From contig NADL03000203.1 of the NCBI GenBank assembly GCA_002205965.3, forward strand, positions 1 through 64,000: a DNA stretch of 64,000 nucleotides. Reading direction: 5' to 3'. Shown here piece by piece: positions 1-11,060 of this stretch. Within the stretch, counting starts at the first letter, position 1; each line of letters starts with the position of its first letter. This DNA comes from Kappaphycus alvarezii. Lineage: Eukaryota > Rhodophyta > Florideophyceae > Gigartinales > Solieriaceae. The notes beneath the pieces were generated by a model. The model made no database searches. It was given only the letters and a program-made list of their open reading frames with translations, and had not been told where the DNA came from. Position numbers and translations under genes: made by a program.

Positions 1-2339
1 CTGCGGGGATACGTGACTATTTCGTCAAGGCGACGCGTTAAAGCATCATAGATGTGCGATCCGCCTGTTGGCAAATTTCCTTGATCACCGTTTGGTCAAA
101 GACCTTTTTGACATCGTCTTCACGTTGACCACTCGGCTGTCCACTCTGTTCCACAGAAGCGGAGGACTGGTTGAGGGTCTCTTGAGAGCTTTCCCAGCTT
201 GAATGGACTCTGGTCCAGTCATGGACTTCCACTCGGTCGTATCACGCGACACTAAGGTGTCCTGTACTTTGGGGAATTCCCGCTTGGCGTGGCAGTCGCC
301 TCCCTACGTGGGACTGCGATTCCTTCTGTTAGTTTCATCGGTGAAACGTCGAGCTGCTCCTGCCAAATGCGGCCTCAACTTCCGGACTGGCCCTGCGCGA
401 TCCGGCGCGTGAACGAGTCTGTGGCGGACTCGCCTTTGCTGCCTTACGAGAGGCATTCCAAAGCTACCAAAAGAGTTAATTCAAGAGTAGTTACAGTAAC
501 CAGTGAGAATTGTCATGAAAACACCAAAGAAATGCGCCGAAGTGTTCTAGGTCGGAAGACCAGTTTTGTGGTGAAATGTCACCAATATGGGGATAAAGCC
601 ACCGGGTGTTCAGGCCGCTTTCTCGGTAGGCGGTAGAACGTTGGTATGAATACCAGGAAGAGTTTGAAATACCCAGAGAGCTAGAAGGCGAGTGGTTAGT
701 AAACCAAAGACAAAGGGGCGGCGCTAGATCGACCAACCACGACCATGGCCAACTGACAAAAAGGTGTCACAGTAAACATTAGCGAAGCGCGGGCTCGTAT
801 GCCAAAGTTGGAAAAGGGTGGCAGTGCCCAACGGTTCCAAGGATGGGGGATTCCAAGCGCTAAGGGTTTTGTTCGTGTTACTCAGTAGTGGCAAGTTGCC
901 AAGCCCTAAATACTAAGTGAGCAGTTAGAGTAGCTATGTAAGTTAACAGTTAAGATAGATATACAAATAAAACTAAAGCAATTAGGTAATTAGTGGCTGT
1001 ACAGTCCCGAGCTGGCGGAGAGAGCCGTGAGCTCAAAAGCCGCGTGTGTGACCTCGCATACAGTGCTCGCGCGTAGCTTAAATTGCCAAAATTGCTGGGA
1101 CAGTTTGTCCCCTTACTGTAGTATACAGCATTACAGTCCCGTGCACTCTTACAGTGCAAGTGTACACTGTACACTCGGGCCGCGAGTGCTATGCGCCGTG
1201 TGCGTAGGTGGTTACTGTAGAACCAAAAAAAACATGAGTGGTAAAACATTACCAAAAAAAATACGATTTCCAAATGTACCGTTTGGCTAATTTGCGCCCG
1301 TGGGAACATGTCCCAAAATAACGCAAAATAAAGGTCAAAGAGCCCCGTCGGGAGGCGCACTACACAAGGGGTTTAAGGGAGGAGTCCGAAGAGGTGTCCG
1401 TGGAGTAAGGAGAGGAAGAAGAGGAGACTGCGGAAGAAGAAGTAACCTCGATCCGAGTCATATGGGAGGGCAAGATTAAGGTGGTTGGACCAGGTGGTCC
1501 CATCCAGAACCCAGTTGGGGGTCTAAGGTGAGCGGAATTTTTCACAGAAGCTAGCGAACAATTTTGGGTCATCCGCGGAAATATGGGAGGGCTACATGGG
1601 CACTTATGTTGTCTTAAGGGAAATGCTACGTTCTAACATAGAGGGCTGAATATTCTGAGAAGTAGATTCATTCAGTTTCTTTTAAGTATTTTTTCTGAAA
1701 CTCTTTGCGTCCACATTAAGTATTTTCCTACTTTTTCTAGTTCTTCTAGTTGTTTTATCCAACTTTAGTGTTGGAAAAAGTCTACAGGCCAATTATATTG
1801 CTCCCTACATGAGAAAGAAAGCAAATTCGCAGACAATTTTAGGTCCAATCCCAAATAATTAGGAACATGAGAGTCAAATTCAGATCCAAGAACAAATTTA
1901 CGTTAGTTGCAGATCACAGGTGGCAGAACTTTCCCCATTCGGGGTACTCTTGAGTTCTTATTTTTTTTCTAGTTGAAAATATTCAAATTCTGAAACAATT
2001 TTATCAGGCATTTTTGTCAGAGAAAGTAGAGATGTAATATGTTTTCTAGCATTTCATGATCTAACCTATGTTTTTTCGATAAGAAACTCTCTTCTTTATC
2101 CCTTTTTTGTCATTCAATTGACCAATTTTTCAGCTATGGATAGACTACTGGCACTAGTCAGTTATTTGTCCTTTGTATTCCTTACTTTTAGTCTCTGATC
2201 CTGATTTTTTTCCGCGTCCGATACATTTGCTCAGCTGTTGTCTTTAGACCAGCAGTCACTTTCATGGTGCCCATAACGACCGGACTTTCAACAAAGAGTG
2301 TTTCTTTATGGATTCTCAGAACACTTATTTCCAACATGC
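1..2339. other. Unassigned sequence, no gene recognised
   Basis: Moderate-GC DNA to about 1.6 kb, then more AT-rich. Only short open frames without recognisable motifs are present. A reverse-strand frame at about 38-232 is Ser/Gln-rich and could be a scrap of a retroelement Gag, but nothing confirms it. I see no tRNA, rRNA or clear repeat here. Confidence 0.5.
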
Positions 2340-2495
2340 CTCCTTGTGGCAGTAGGGTCACACTACTGCCCCCATCAAGTCCCTACACTAATGAGTAGCA
2401 TTGAGATCTATGGTTGCAGAAAAAATACACCTAAGTGTTCCCTAATATTTCCAACTCAATTACCTCGGGTGCGACCCCTCCACAAGAGTACCAAA
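2340..2495 (-). mobile_element. Truncated 5' leader of a reverse-strand Ty3/Gypsy element
   Basis: Read on the minus strand, this follows the LTR at 2496-3820. It matches the leader of elements 1 and 2: the TGGTACTCTTGTGGAGG primer-site-like segment, the pyrimidine/purine tract after it, and the region around the gag start. The gag ATG is changed to ATA in this copy. Similarity fades near 2340, so the element is cut shortly after the start of gag. Confidence 0.75.
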
Positions 2496-2949
2496 TGATA
2501 GGGGTAAATCTTCGGGGGAAGAGATACTCAGATCCAACTACCCCAAGAAGGAAGTGTTGCAAGCGAAAAGTGCTACCGTGGTATAAGTTGAACGAGCAAA
2601 AAGTGGTCGGTAAGAACGATAGTTGGGAGAGACTACAACAGAGTATAAAGTGGTAACGTCTACACTGATGTTCTGTGACCAGCGTAAAAAAAAGTTGTTC
2701 ATGGGCTAAGTTGACTCTCAACTTCCTACTACTCGGGACTTGACCTGAAGTTGTCTGCCAACTTGCTTGACCTCCACGATGGGAAGCAGTTTACTCAACA
2801 TATATAGAAATTTTGGCTAAACACAAGTCTCAAAGAAACATACTAAGAACTATAATATGCATCAATTGAATTGGTGTGAACGAAAAAGACTGACAGAAGA
2901 AACTATCAGGATAAATATCTAGATTTCTTCTTTAGTATCTTAGTTCTAT

Positions 2950-3514
2950 AGATCAGAGCCAAAAATTCCTCGAAAATATCCTCTTCCACCAAGCAGTCCC
3001 CACAAATATCGCGAACAGCTTAGAACTCTCCATTGCTTCCTGCGAAATATCTAACCACTGAAGATTTCCCCATCCGGTTCCAGAGTCGGACCTCCTAGTC
3101 AATATTTTCCAGCCACTTCCCCAATATTTCAGCACTTTCCATGTCTTCCTCCCTCTCATCCTCCTCTTCCACCTCTTCACCTTTCTCTTCATCTTCGCCA
3201 GAAGAGTCAGATATCACAATTACTCCATCAGTACCTTATTCGTTCTCCATGGGAGCCCCCTACTGTTGCATATTTGAGGTTGCACGGGTCCACCCATTCC
3301 TTCTCTTCCTTTTCCTCTCCTCCTCCTTCTCCTCTGCCTCTTCTGCCTGCTCGAAGAATTTACGGCGGGATCACTCTCGAACGCGTTCCCTGTCCAATTT
3401 TTTTGCATTAATCATTGTGGTCGGTTGGACCATTTGCAATCAGGGCCAGAGCGTCGAGTGGACGACGGCCTCGGATGACTTGTTGATGATGAGGGAAGGG
3501 CGAATGTTGGTCAT
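2950..3514 (-). pseudogene. LTR-embedded gene for an acidic protein, broken copy (type II)
   Basis: It starts with ATG at 3514 (M-T-N-I-R-P-S-L). A TATA-like TTTAAATA (minus-strand TATTTAAA) lies at 3590-3597, 75 bp upstream, the same spacing as in the 24843-26172 LTR. Moving between frames, one sees the conserved basic stretch (LDRERVRE, FFEQAEEAEE), then V-I-V-I-S-D-S-S-G-E-D and a Glu/Asp-rich tract, then a C-terminal FADICGDCL-like motif near 2975-3020. In-frame stops and single-base shifts break it. The function is unknown. Sharing of the same three blocks with four other LTRs argues that this was once a selected protein. The strand is set by the LTR; Ser-rich frames on the other strand are shadows. 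Confidence 0.6.
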
Positions 3515-3589
3515 GTTAAGGTCAAAGGAAGGGGTGAGCCGATGGGATAGTTGATGGCGGATGCTGCCTCAACGACATCGATTTCGAAC

Positions 3590-3597
3590 TTTAAATA
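3590..3597 (-). promoter_or_regulatory. TATA-like box of the LTR-embedded gene
   Basis: TATTTAAA on the minus strand, 75 bp upstream of the ATG at 3514. The surrounding bases (CAGTATTTAAAGT) are shared with the type II LTR at 24843-26172, where the spacing is also about 75 bp. Confidence 0.5.
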
Positions 3598-3944
3598 CTG
3601 CGACGTCTTCGAAAAGTATGACCACCTTGGACGTGTAAATGACATCTGTCTATGACATCGATTCTTAAAACAAAAAAATAACCCATGAATTTGCCACTCT
3701 CATCCAAATTAAAAAATCTTGCAAATTCGGGAACTGTAAAAACATCTTGCAAATTCCGATACTATGTCTAAATTTGGTTCTCTTCTAGATTTTTTTCGTG
3801 TGAAGAATTTGCCCACATCAGGGGTGTCTGTATTGAGATGTAGGGAATAGCGGGAACTATTTTTAGTCGCAAATCTGCATGTCATATTAAATACATGCAC
3901 CGATGGTCGAAGCAATTTAGAAATCATTGCTGTTTTTCAAGGGC

Positions 3945-4240
3945 AATTGGCATACCGTACACCTCGCTCACCGCAGCAAGAACGGAGAAACACAAGAGAT
4001 ACGTGTCGTTTATCGCGCCTTCCGCCAGAAGTAGGCTGGTGTCCGTCCCTATCTCTGCCTCGGAGGATGGCACCGGACGCTCACGCATTCTTAACGGACG
4101 TCGCACGCAACATCGCTACGAGGGCAAGGGAGACCTACACAAAGGTCAAACAAGTCTTAACACAGCGTCATGCCGCAGCGGCAGCGATGTCCAATGTGGC
4201 GTGCCTGTTGGCCGGCATCCAGCCAGTTTCTAGCGTTTTG
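3945..4240 (+). mobile_element. LINE family 2 tail fragment (RLE-type endonuclease C-terminus)
   Basis: The translation moves between frames. It contains TEKHKRYVSFIA (the K/K/Y end of a restriction-like endonuclease domain), then PDAHAFLTDVARNIA and VLTQRHAAAAAMSNVACL. The last two blocks recur at 11.9, 15.4, 21.2, 47.1, 47.6 and 48.6 kb. Layout and motifs resemble the C-terminal end of non-LTR retrotransposon proteins with a PD-(D/E)XK-like nuclease. Only the tail is present, which fits 5' truncation. The family call is by motif only. Confidence 0.6.
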
Positions 4241-4807
4241 ACGTCTTCCCGCCAATCCTTTACATAGTAAGCCTTTAACAACATCACCACATCCCTCAGA
4301 GAACAGCTGACCATATTTTCCATAGATTAAAAACACCTCACATATTCCCCATTGACATACATTTCTCGCCTTCTTTTTACAGCGACAAATGAAAACCTTC
4401 TAGGTTCTCAATGTCATCTCAAAAAAGGGAACCGGAGGCCTCATTTAATACAACAGATAAGGTGGCTGACTTGCAATCAATTTGTGCGGCAGTGTGCATT
4501 GTAGAGTGAGAATTTTATGTGGTTTACATTTGGAAGATATGTACGGCTAAGTTCCGAAATTATCCAGATAGTGACTACGTCGTAAACATGAGTTAACATG
4601 TGTGACAGACCGCCACGCACCATCACTACTTACTGATCCACTGCCTCGCCAAGGTCCAGCTCCTCTGCTTGGTCAACGGCGTCATCGACGCCGTCGCCGT
4701 CTTCAGAGTTGAATTAAGACCAATCCATCCATGTCAAAGGGACCCAAAGGGCGCATAGTTCCGTATAGCCCTGTTAGAACCAGGCCGGTGGCCATCTCTT
4801 TCATCGT
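4241..4807. other. Intergenic, no gene seen
   Basis: No recognisable coding sequence. A short stretch near 4515-4555 (ATTTGGAAGATATGTACGG) resembles the LINE family 2 tail repeat found at 15.35, 21.4 and 47.35 kb. Confidence 0.45.
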
Positions 4808-5190
4808 AATAACTTCACCCTCGCGCCCAGTTGACGTCTGCCCATAGACGCCTCCGGGGGTATTTGTTATGGGGGCGCCTTCCAGGGAAGATAGGGGCTA
4901 ATTACAATATCTCCAGATGGTGACGGGCGTGAGGGGTTCGGTAGAGACGAAGGGTTGACCGGCGGCTTGCCTCTCTTGGCAGCCGACGGAGCAATGTCTA
5001 CATCCCAAAGGTCCAAATTAGTCGCGAAATCCGAGCTCTTACTAACCTCGCCCTCGCGCTCAGCTGACCTTTTCCAATAGAAGTTTTCTGGTGTGTGTGT
5101 GATAGGGGCGGCTTCGAGGGAAGATAGGGGCTGCTCATCACAAATGGTGATGGGCGTGAGGGGCTGGGTAGACACGGATTGTTGACCTTG
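4808..5190 (-). repeat. Two copies of a ~140-bp dispersed repeat
   Basis: Copies at about 4808-4980 and 5041-5190 share the order: TAACTTCACCCTCGCGCCCAG-like start, a variable middle, GGGGGCGCCTTCCAGGGAAG-like, then GGTGACGGGCGTGAGGGG-like. A third copy lies at 14545-14700. On the minus strand both encode P-L-S-S-L-E-A/G-A-P and a (R)EGEV block, so the unit may derive from coding sequence. No known family recognised. Confidence 0.5.
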
Positions 5191-5859
5191 GCTTAAATTG
5201 CGTTCACTTGAGACTTAAGACAGATGTCCAAGTGAAGAGAAGCAAAGTGCCGTCTTGCACGTTGTGCCAGTAGTGCGATGCCCGGCAAAAGGGGGAAGCA
5301 GAAACCCCCCATCACCACCGTGGTGAGCCATGGGTGTAATCGCTTGGAAAACTTCCCGTGTAGGCCCGATACTTACAGAGAGTGACTACCACGAGGACAA
5401 GTGCTCCAGAAGAACGACTTTGGGTACGATCAGCAGGACCGTTATGCTCAGGAACTATCCCATGCTGGCGGAGATCCGCAAGGGTTGAGTGCGGCAAGGT
5501 GCACTGAGCGTAGCGGTACTTGGTCGAGGGTAAGAGCCTTCCTGGCGCTGGAGAAACCGCCACTTGAGAGGGCCATATCCCTAGCCCAGGCAACTAGAGC
5601 CCCGTAGACGTAAGTGCGCAATCCGCAAGACGCGCGAGGACACGAGTGCCCTGCGCCCGCGCCTAATGCGGCGCAGGCGCCGAGCGTGGCAGAATTAAGG
5701 TTTGGCAGGGGCAGTCTAGGAGGGAAGAAGAAAGGGTTTAAGGAAGATAGAGAGCAAAAGTTTACAGGTGATTGATTCCAACATTGTAGAATAAAACACT
5801 CAAACCTTTCCCGCTTCATTGTAGAGTTGAAAGCTTCTCAAATACCTCAGAAATTATTG
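5191..5859. other. Intergenic, no gene seen
   Basis: GC-rich to about 5700, then purine-rich. Open frames on both strands carry no recognisable motif and no conserved counterpart elsewhere in the window. Confidence 0.45.
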
Positions 5860-5945
5860 AGTGTAAATGGGGGGTTGATTTACTGTGGTAGATATGTGGG
5901 TTGGTATCCAGTAAATTTGTACCGGAGCGTAGATATCGTATCACT
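5860..5945 (+). repeat. Short dispersed repeat with an inverted-repeat core (copy 1)
   Basis: Begins TGTAAATGGGGGGTT and ends CGGAGCGTAGATATCGTAT. It contains ATTTACTG and CAGTAAAT, an exact 8-bp inverted repeat about 24 bp apart. The same unit occurs in reverse at about 13670-13740 and 51160-51240. Confidence 0.7.
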
Positions 5946-6097
5946 GTCAAGCCAATTGCGAAACCGTACGATGCGTCGAAAGCTGTGGATGGCACTCCAA
6001 TCTACCAGAAGGTGGAAGGGAGGCCATTATTGAGTTGCTTTCAACTCTTAACTTTCAGAAAATGATGGATTGATTTAGTTCTTTAATGTTTGAAAAG

Positions 6098-6102
6098 TGC
6101 GG
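6098..6102. repeat. Target-site duplication of Ty3/Gypsy element 1 (TGCGG)
   Basis: TGCGG directly before the 5' LTR, repeated at 11789-11793 directly after the 3' LTR. This proves that the two LTRs bound a single insertion. Confidence 0.9.
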
Positions 6103-6277
6103 TGATATAATGAAATTTGTAGATATTCCTTGGCATGCTGCGCTGGCTGAGCTGTCACTGTACTTACAATTATATTTTTAATTATTTTTAGAGGGATGCT
6201 TTGCACTGTACTGTGGCGGTGCAGATTTGGCACATAGGTACTGTATAGATGCTACAGATAGTGAGGGTTGAAAACTC

Positions 6278-6284
6278 TATATAA
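6278..6284 (+). promoter_or_regulatory. LTR TATA box (TATATAA), element 1
   Basis: TATATAA in CTCTATATAAGGGG, upstream of the shared R-U5 segment and the expected site for transcription of the element. The 3' LTR has the same box. Confidence 0.6.
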
Positions 6285-6376
6285 GGGGCTGTTTGCATGA
6301 AATGGTAGGACTACTTGGGAGCCAGCATACCCGAGCGGGGCGCTCAACAAGTTAAGTCAAACACAAAGCATAAAGG

Positions 6377-6434
6377 AAGTTGGCAGACAACTTCAAGCCA
6401 AGTCCCGAGTAGTAGGAAGTTGAGAGTCAACTTC
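6377..6434 (+). promoter_or_regulatory. Paired hairpins in R-U5
   Basis: AAGTTG-GCAGA-CAACTT at 6377-6393 and GAAGTTGA-GAG-TCAACTTC at 6416-6434 are perfect stem-loops with related stems, 22 bases apart. They occur in all Ty3/Gypsy LTRs here whatever the U3 type. A role in packaging, dimerisation or primer placement is possible but is inference. Confidence 0.6.
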
Positions 6435-6650
6435 AGACCCAAGAAAACTTTTTCTTACGCTAGTCGCAGAGCGTCGGTGGTAGACCCTGCCCCTTTTATA
6501 CTTGCTTGTAGCTTCCTCAACTCTCTTCTATATACACTCCCTTTTGTTCGTTCAACAATACCACGGTAGCACTTTTGTCGCTCGCAACACCTCCTTCTCA
6601 GGGTAATTGGTTCTGAGGATCTCTTCCCCCGCCGATTTACCCCTATCATT

Positions 6651-6668
6651 TGGTACTCTTGTGGAGGG
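6651..6668 (+). other. Putative tRNA primer-binding site
   Basis: TGGTACTCTTGTGGAGGG begins 2 bases after the LTR end, the usual PBS position, and starts with TGG (pairs with tRNA CCA). The same segment follows the LTRs at 35616 and 2496. I cannot name the tRNA; it is not the usual initiator-Met pattern. Confidence 0.55.
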
Positions 6669-6737
6669 GGTTGCACCCGAGGTATTCGAGTTGAGCAGTA
6701 GTAAGGAACACTTCGGGGGGATTTCTTTTCGGTAATC

Positions 6738-8680
6738 ATGGATCTCAATGCTGCTCGTATAACGTTCACAGGGGCTAAGACTGAAGACGTTGAGGAGTTT
6801 CTTTACACATATGTCAACGTTGTGATGCGAGAGAAGGGCGATGAAGAGAAGGCCGCAAGTATCTTCGCCTATCTTCATGGTGACGCAAAGCACAAATATA
6901 AGTCCAAGTTTATCGACGGGTGGTCTCTTAACGGGAATGGGCGTAACTTCGGTGAGGTATGTGAGTGGCTTGTGAAAGAGTATGCTAAGGAGGTAGAACC
7001 AGATGAGATGATTCGTACCGCCATAGAGGCCCGGCTCAACTTCGACGATTTGTTAAGCTCATTGGTGTACTTGTGTGATCTTTATGAAAAGGCTGGGTTC
7101 AACGCCCAAGCCAAGTACGGAATGCTGCGTAAGGCGGCTATGGGGGATAAGCGGCTCTCCGATTTCCTCCTCATCAAGGGCCCTCACACTTTTGATGAAC
7201 TGAAGGGTACCATAGTAGAATTTGTCAAAAATTCGGAGACGTTTCAGTCACTGAGTGAGGTACCGAGGGAAACCCGCACATCGATGTCTATCGTACATCC
7301 TGAAAAGAATTATCAAAGGCCGGCTACTAGTGCAGCGGCATTAGAATCTGTCAGGAGCGATGTCAAAAACTTGGAAGAAAGGTTGGAAACCCGATTCGAT
7401 AATCGACTTGACATGATAACCTCGCAGTTGGAAAGCCTTACTCTTACCATTAAGAAGAACCAGTCTGGGGCCCCTAAGGCCGCAGAAGTCTGTTCTTACT
7501 GTCACAAGCCTGGACACTTTGCAAACAGGTGTCCTGATAATCCACATAGAAACACTCGTTGTGCAAAGTGCGGTCGATATGGGCATCATGAAAGTAACTG
7601 CTGGTCTAAAGACAACAGAAGAGCAAATTTATCGGAAGCAAGGAGTGAGTCAGGACCAGAGGTGAAAATCTTACAAAATAGAAGGGATCAAAGGTTGACG
7701 GATGCCGGTAACGTATCCATCGCTGAAGAGATTAGTCAAGTCAATGTGACAAAAAGGGATGGGGAAGGGAACATTTTATCGAAGAAACCTAGGCTAGAGT
7801 ATGGAATGCTGGAGCATATCCCAGCACCTGTACCTCCTCGAACCAAGAGGTCTGATCAAGTTGTTCCAGGAGTGGGAGTCACTCCGGCCAAGAAGACGAA
7901 AAAGAGTAAGAAAGTTAAGAGTATCTCTAAGGACGTACTAGAGTATGTGAAGAGGTACAATTTGGTGGCTGAGCTTGCATCGGCCCCAACTGGGATAACG
8001 TTTGGTCAACTTTTGAGGGGCGACGCAGAGGATGCGAGAAAAGAACTCAAAAAAATTATCAGGTCTAATAAGTCCGCTAAGGGTAAGAAACTGTTTCTTC
8101 AATCGGCCTCGACAGCACCAAGACGTCTTAAGCTGGTACCAGTCAAAGTATTGGGTATGAAAACCCAAGCTCTCTTCGATTCGGGTGCTGTTCCAAACCT
8201 CATTTCAGAAACTTTGGTGACAGATCTAGGTCTCGAAATTACTCCAACGACTCGAAAAATAACTGTAGCGGATGGAACCGTCTCAAAATGCATGGGCACT
8301 GTTGACAAGGTTTCCGTGTTCTTTGGGGACTCTAAAGTTGATGTAGACTTTCTTGTCATGCCGGATCTCCCTTTCGATGCAATCATTGGCTGCCCTACCA
8401 TGGAAAGACTAGGACATGCATTGACTTGGGCAACCAAATGGTTTCAGTTAATATTGACGGCAGAACCGTGAAGATGCCCCTGGATTTCGACAAAAGCACG
8501 CATCCTGAAGATTTAAAAGAAACGGACAGTGAAGATTTCACTTCTAGCTATGACAGCGAAGATTCGGAACCAACTAACACTTTCGGAAGTGGAAAAGGGT
8601 ACCCTCGGGGGTAATGAACATGGCATGGGACGATTATGATTCCGGGTTTGAAACAGATGACGACTGGATTCTAGGATAAG
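6738..8680 (+). pseudogene. Gag-protease of element 1 (two single-base breaks)
   Basis: The frame is open from ATG 6738 to 8471. Roughly 250 residues of Gag end in a coiled-coil-like stretch, then two CCHC zinc knuckles (C-x2-C-x4-H-x4-C twice, 7491-7601), a Lys-rich linker and a retropepsin domain with D-S-G-A at 8178-8189. Gag packages the RNA; the protease matures the polyprotein. Gag and protease are one frame here. Compared with element 2, one base is missing near 8413 and one near 8609. These cut the protease and its acidic tail (TDSEDFTSSYDSED) into separate frames, the natural stop being TAA at 8677-8679. It starts at the first ATG after the leader, in a context shared with element 2. 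Confidence 0.88.
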
Positions 8681-8681
8681 T

Positions 8682-11060
8682 TTGAAACCCGAATGTGTTT
8701 CTTTTTGCGATGATATCGAATCAAAGGACAGAATTCGGAGCATGAAAGAAGATTACCTTTGCAAAGAAAATAAGAATACGTCGAATTCCATATATGAAGA
8801 TGTGAGCACGACGGAAGAGGTCCTTCAAAATATTGAGGTTGAGGATCAAGAAGAAAAAGGGCGCCAAATGGCAGAAATCCAAGGAAAAGTGCAGCACCTT
8901 CCCGCCCCCGCCTCACTGAAAATATCCGACATGTTAACATCTTCCGAAGTAATTGCATGGAGCGTTTCAGATTTAAGACAAGCAAGTGTACCGGTTACTC
9001 ACTCGTTCGAACTTACCGACACTCAACCGATTTACCACAAGCCTAGACGTCAACCGCCAAAATATGACCAATTTATCTCAGAAAATGTTACAAGTATGCT
9101 GAAAAATGATATTATTCGACCAGTTTCATCCCCATGGTCGTTTCCAGTTGTGGTCGCACCAAAGAAGGATGGAAAGCTGCGTTTTTGCGTCGATTACCGA
9201 CAACTGAACCAGAGAATGATACCCGATCGATTTCCGATTCCGAACATGGAGGAGATCCTCGAGGACCTGAAGGACGGGAGATATTTCACCTCAATTGACC
9301 TTTACACTGGCTATTGGCAGATTCCATTGGATGAAAAATGTAAGGAAAAAACAACCTTTACCAGCAAAGCCGGTACGTTCAGGTTCGAAGTGATGCCTTT
9401 TGGTCTCATGAATGCACCAGCTACATTCCAAAGAATGATGAACGAGGTTTTGAAAGGACTTCCATTCGCAAGAGTCTATATCGATGATGTCGTCATATTC
9501 TCAGAAACATTGGATCAGCACATCTCGCACGTCAAGACAGTTGTGGAGAGGATATCGGAGTATAGCTTGAAAATTAAGTTGAGCAAATGCTTCTTTGCGA
9601 AAACTTCTATCCAATTACTCGGTCATATCGTCGACCAAGAGGGAATTAGAGTGGATCCAGAGAAAACGAAAAAAATAAAGTTGGCACCAAGGCCCGCTTC
9701 AAAGACGGAGGTCCGAAGCTTCTTAGGACTGGCCTCATATTACAGAAGATTTATCAAAGATTTCGCCAAGACTGCAGCACCGTTACATGCCAGCACTACG
9801 AAGAACGGAAAATTTTACTGGAACAAGGAAATGGAAACTGCATTTCAGGAGCTTAAAGATAAGCTATGTGTCCCCCAGTTCTCATGTACCCAGATTTCAA
9901 GAGACCATTCGTTGTGGAGACAGATGCCTCAGAACGGTCTTTGGGTGCCGTTTTGTCCCAAAAAGATGAAAACGGAAGACTACACCCTGTTCAATTCGCA
10001 AGCCGAACTCTGAATGACGCGGAAAAGAGATACTCAGTCTGCGAGAAAGAAGCGCTAGCTGTCGTCTTCGCGCTGAAAAAGTTTCGCGTATACCTTTTAT
10101 CACTCGAGAAATTTGTCTTGATAACTGATCACCAGGCACTTAAAACAGCATTCCAAAAGAAGGATGTACATCCACCGCTTGGCCCGATGGCTCGACATTT
10201 TCGCAGAATATCGGTTTGAAATTGTGTATAGACCCGGACGCAATAATCAGCCTGCCGATTACCTATCCCGCTTGAGGGACGCACTGATTCCAAATGAAAA
10301 AGCTTCGGAGGACATCGTCGGAGTCGCCGAGTTGCAGTTGGCCGAACGATAACGAGTACGAAGCTAATAATCACGGACTGATCAAATTCCTCGATGGACT
10401 AGAAATGAGAAAGGTTGATCTTGAACACGAAATTGGGTACGCAGGAATCAAAAGGCTTTTACATTGTGGAATGGGAAACTCTTCCGGCACACTAAAGCCG
10501 GTCCCCGACTAGTGGCCCCTTTGAAAGAAAGAATGAAGATCTTGAGGACTTTCCATGATGAGCTAGGGCATTGGGATCTCGAAACAACCAAAAAATTCGT
10601 AACTGAGAGATTCTGGTGGCCCGGTATCCATAAGGACGTCTATAATTTCGTGAAAAGCTGCGACAACTGCCAAAAATTCACTCCAATACGGAAGTATAAG
10701 ACAACTCTAAGTTTTCCAGTTTCCGTCTCTTTGAAACCTTCTCAATTGACTTTCGCCCATTCAAGAAACTCCCGGAAACAAATATCTCCTTTATAGCGGT
10801 AAAACATCTTAATGGATGGCCAATAGCAGTTGCAGAGGAGGACAATGCTGAAGTGGTCCTGAGATTCATCGAAAAAGAAAAATAATTGAACCGTTTGGTC
10901 TTCCAAAAAGGATAATCTCGGATAACGCCCTTTGTTTTACTGCAACTTCACTGCTTCGAGTTTTGAAGGAGAAAGGGATTCAGCTGAAGACATTTCTCGA
11001 CTACGCTCTTATGTCAAACGGGAAAGCAAAAAAGATGATTGGAACTATCAAACGCGCACC
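8682..11060 (+). pseudogene. Pol of element 1: RT, RNase H, integrase (frameshifted, truncated)
   Basis: The frame starts just after the Gag-protease stop, in the -1 frame, and is open to 10013. Reverse transcriptase shows FCVDYRQLN, MPFGLMNAPATFQ and the catalytic Y-I-D-D at 9477-9488. RNase H follows with VETDAS and ITDHQALK, then an integrase zinc domain (H-D-E-L-G-H ... C-D-N-C). Relative to element 2 there is a lost C near 9878, an extra base near 10170, an extra base near 10340 and a lost base near 10430. The integrase core after 10720 is diverged and broken, and it ends at about 11060 where the deletion begins. Not functional as given. Confidence 0.88.

Larger units (their letters stand above)
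2496..3820 (-). repeat. Long terminal repeat, type II U3 (1325 bp), 5' LTR of truncated element
   Basis: Minus-strand LTR running TGATGTGGGC...TATCA, so it has TG...CA ends. Its outer U3 matches the LTR at 24843-26172 and the LTRs of element 2. Its R-U5 matches every Ty3/Gypsy LTR in the window. It contains an embedded small gene (see 2950-3514). It adjoins internal leader sequence at 2495, so it is a 5' LTR and not a solo LTR. No target duplication can be checked because the other end is missing. Confidence 0.88.
6103..6648 (+). repeat. 5' LTR of element 1, type I U3 (546 bp)
   Basis: TGATATAATG...CCCTATCA. The U3 is unlike that of the other LTRs, carries no embedded gene and has a TATA box at 6278-6284. 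From about 6377 onward (AAGTTGGCAGAC...) it is the R-U5 shared by all types. Confidence 0.93.

Noticed and set aside
6738..11060. Element 1 as an endogenous retrovirus
   Set aside because: Gene order and motifs are those of Ty3/Gypsy retrotransposons and nothing suggests an envelope gene.
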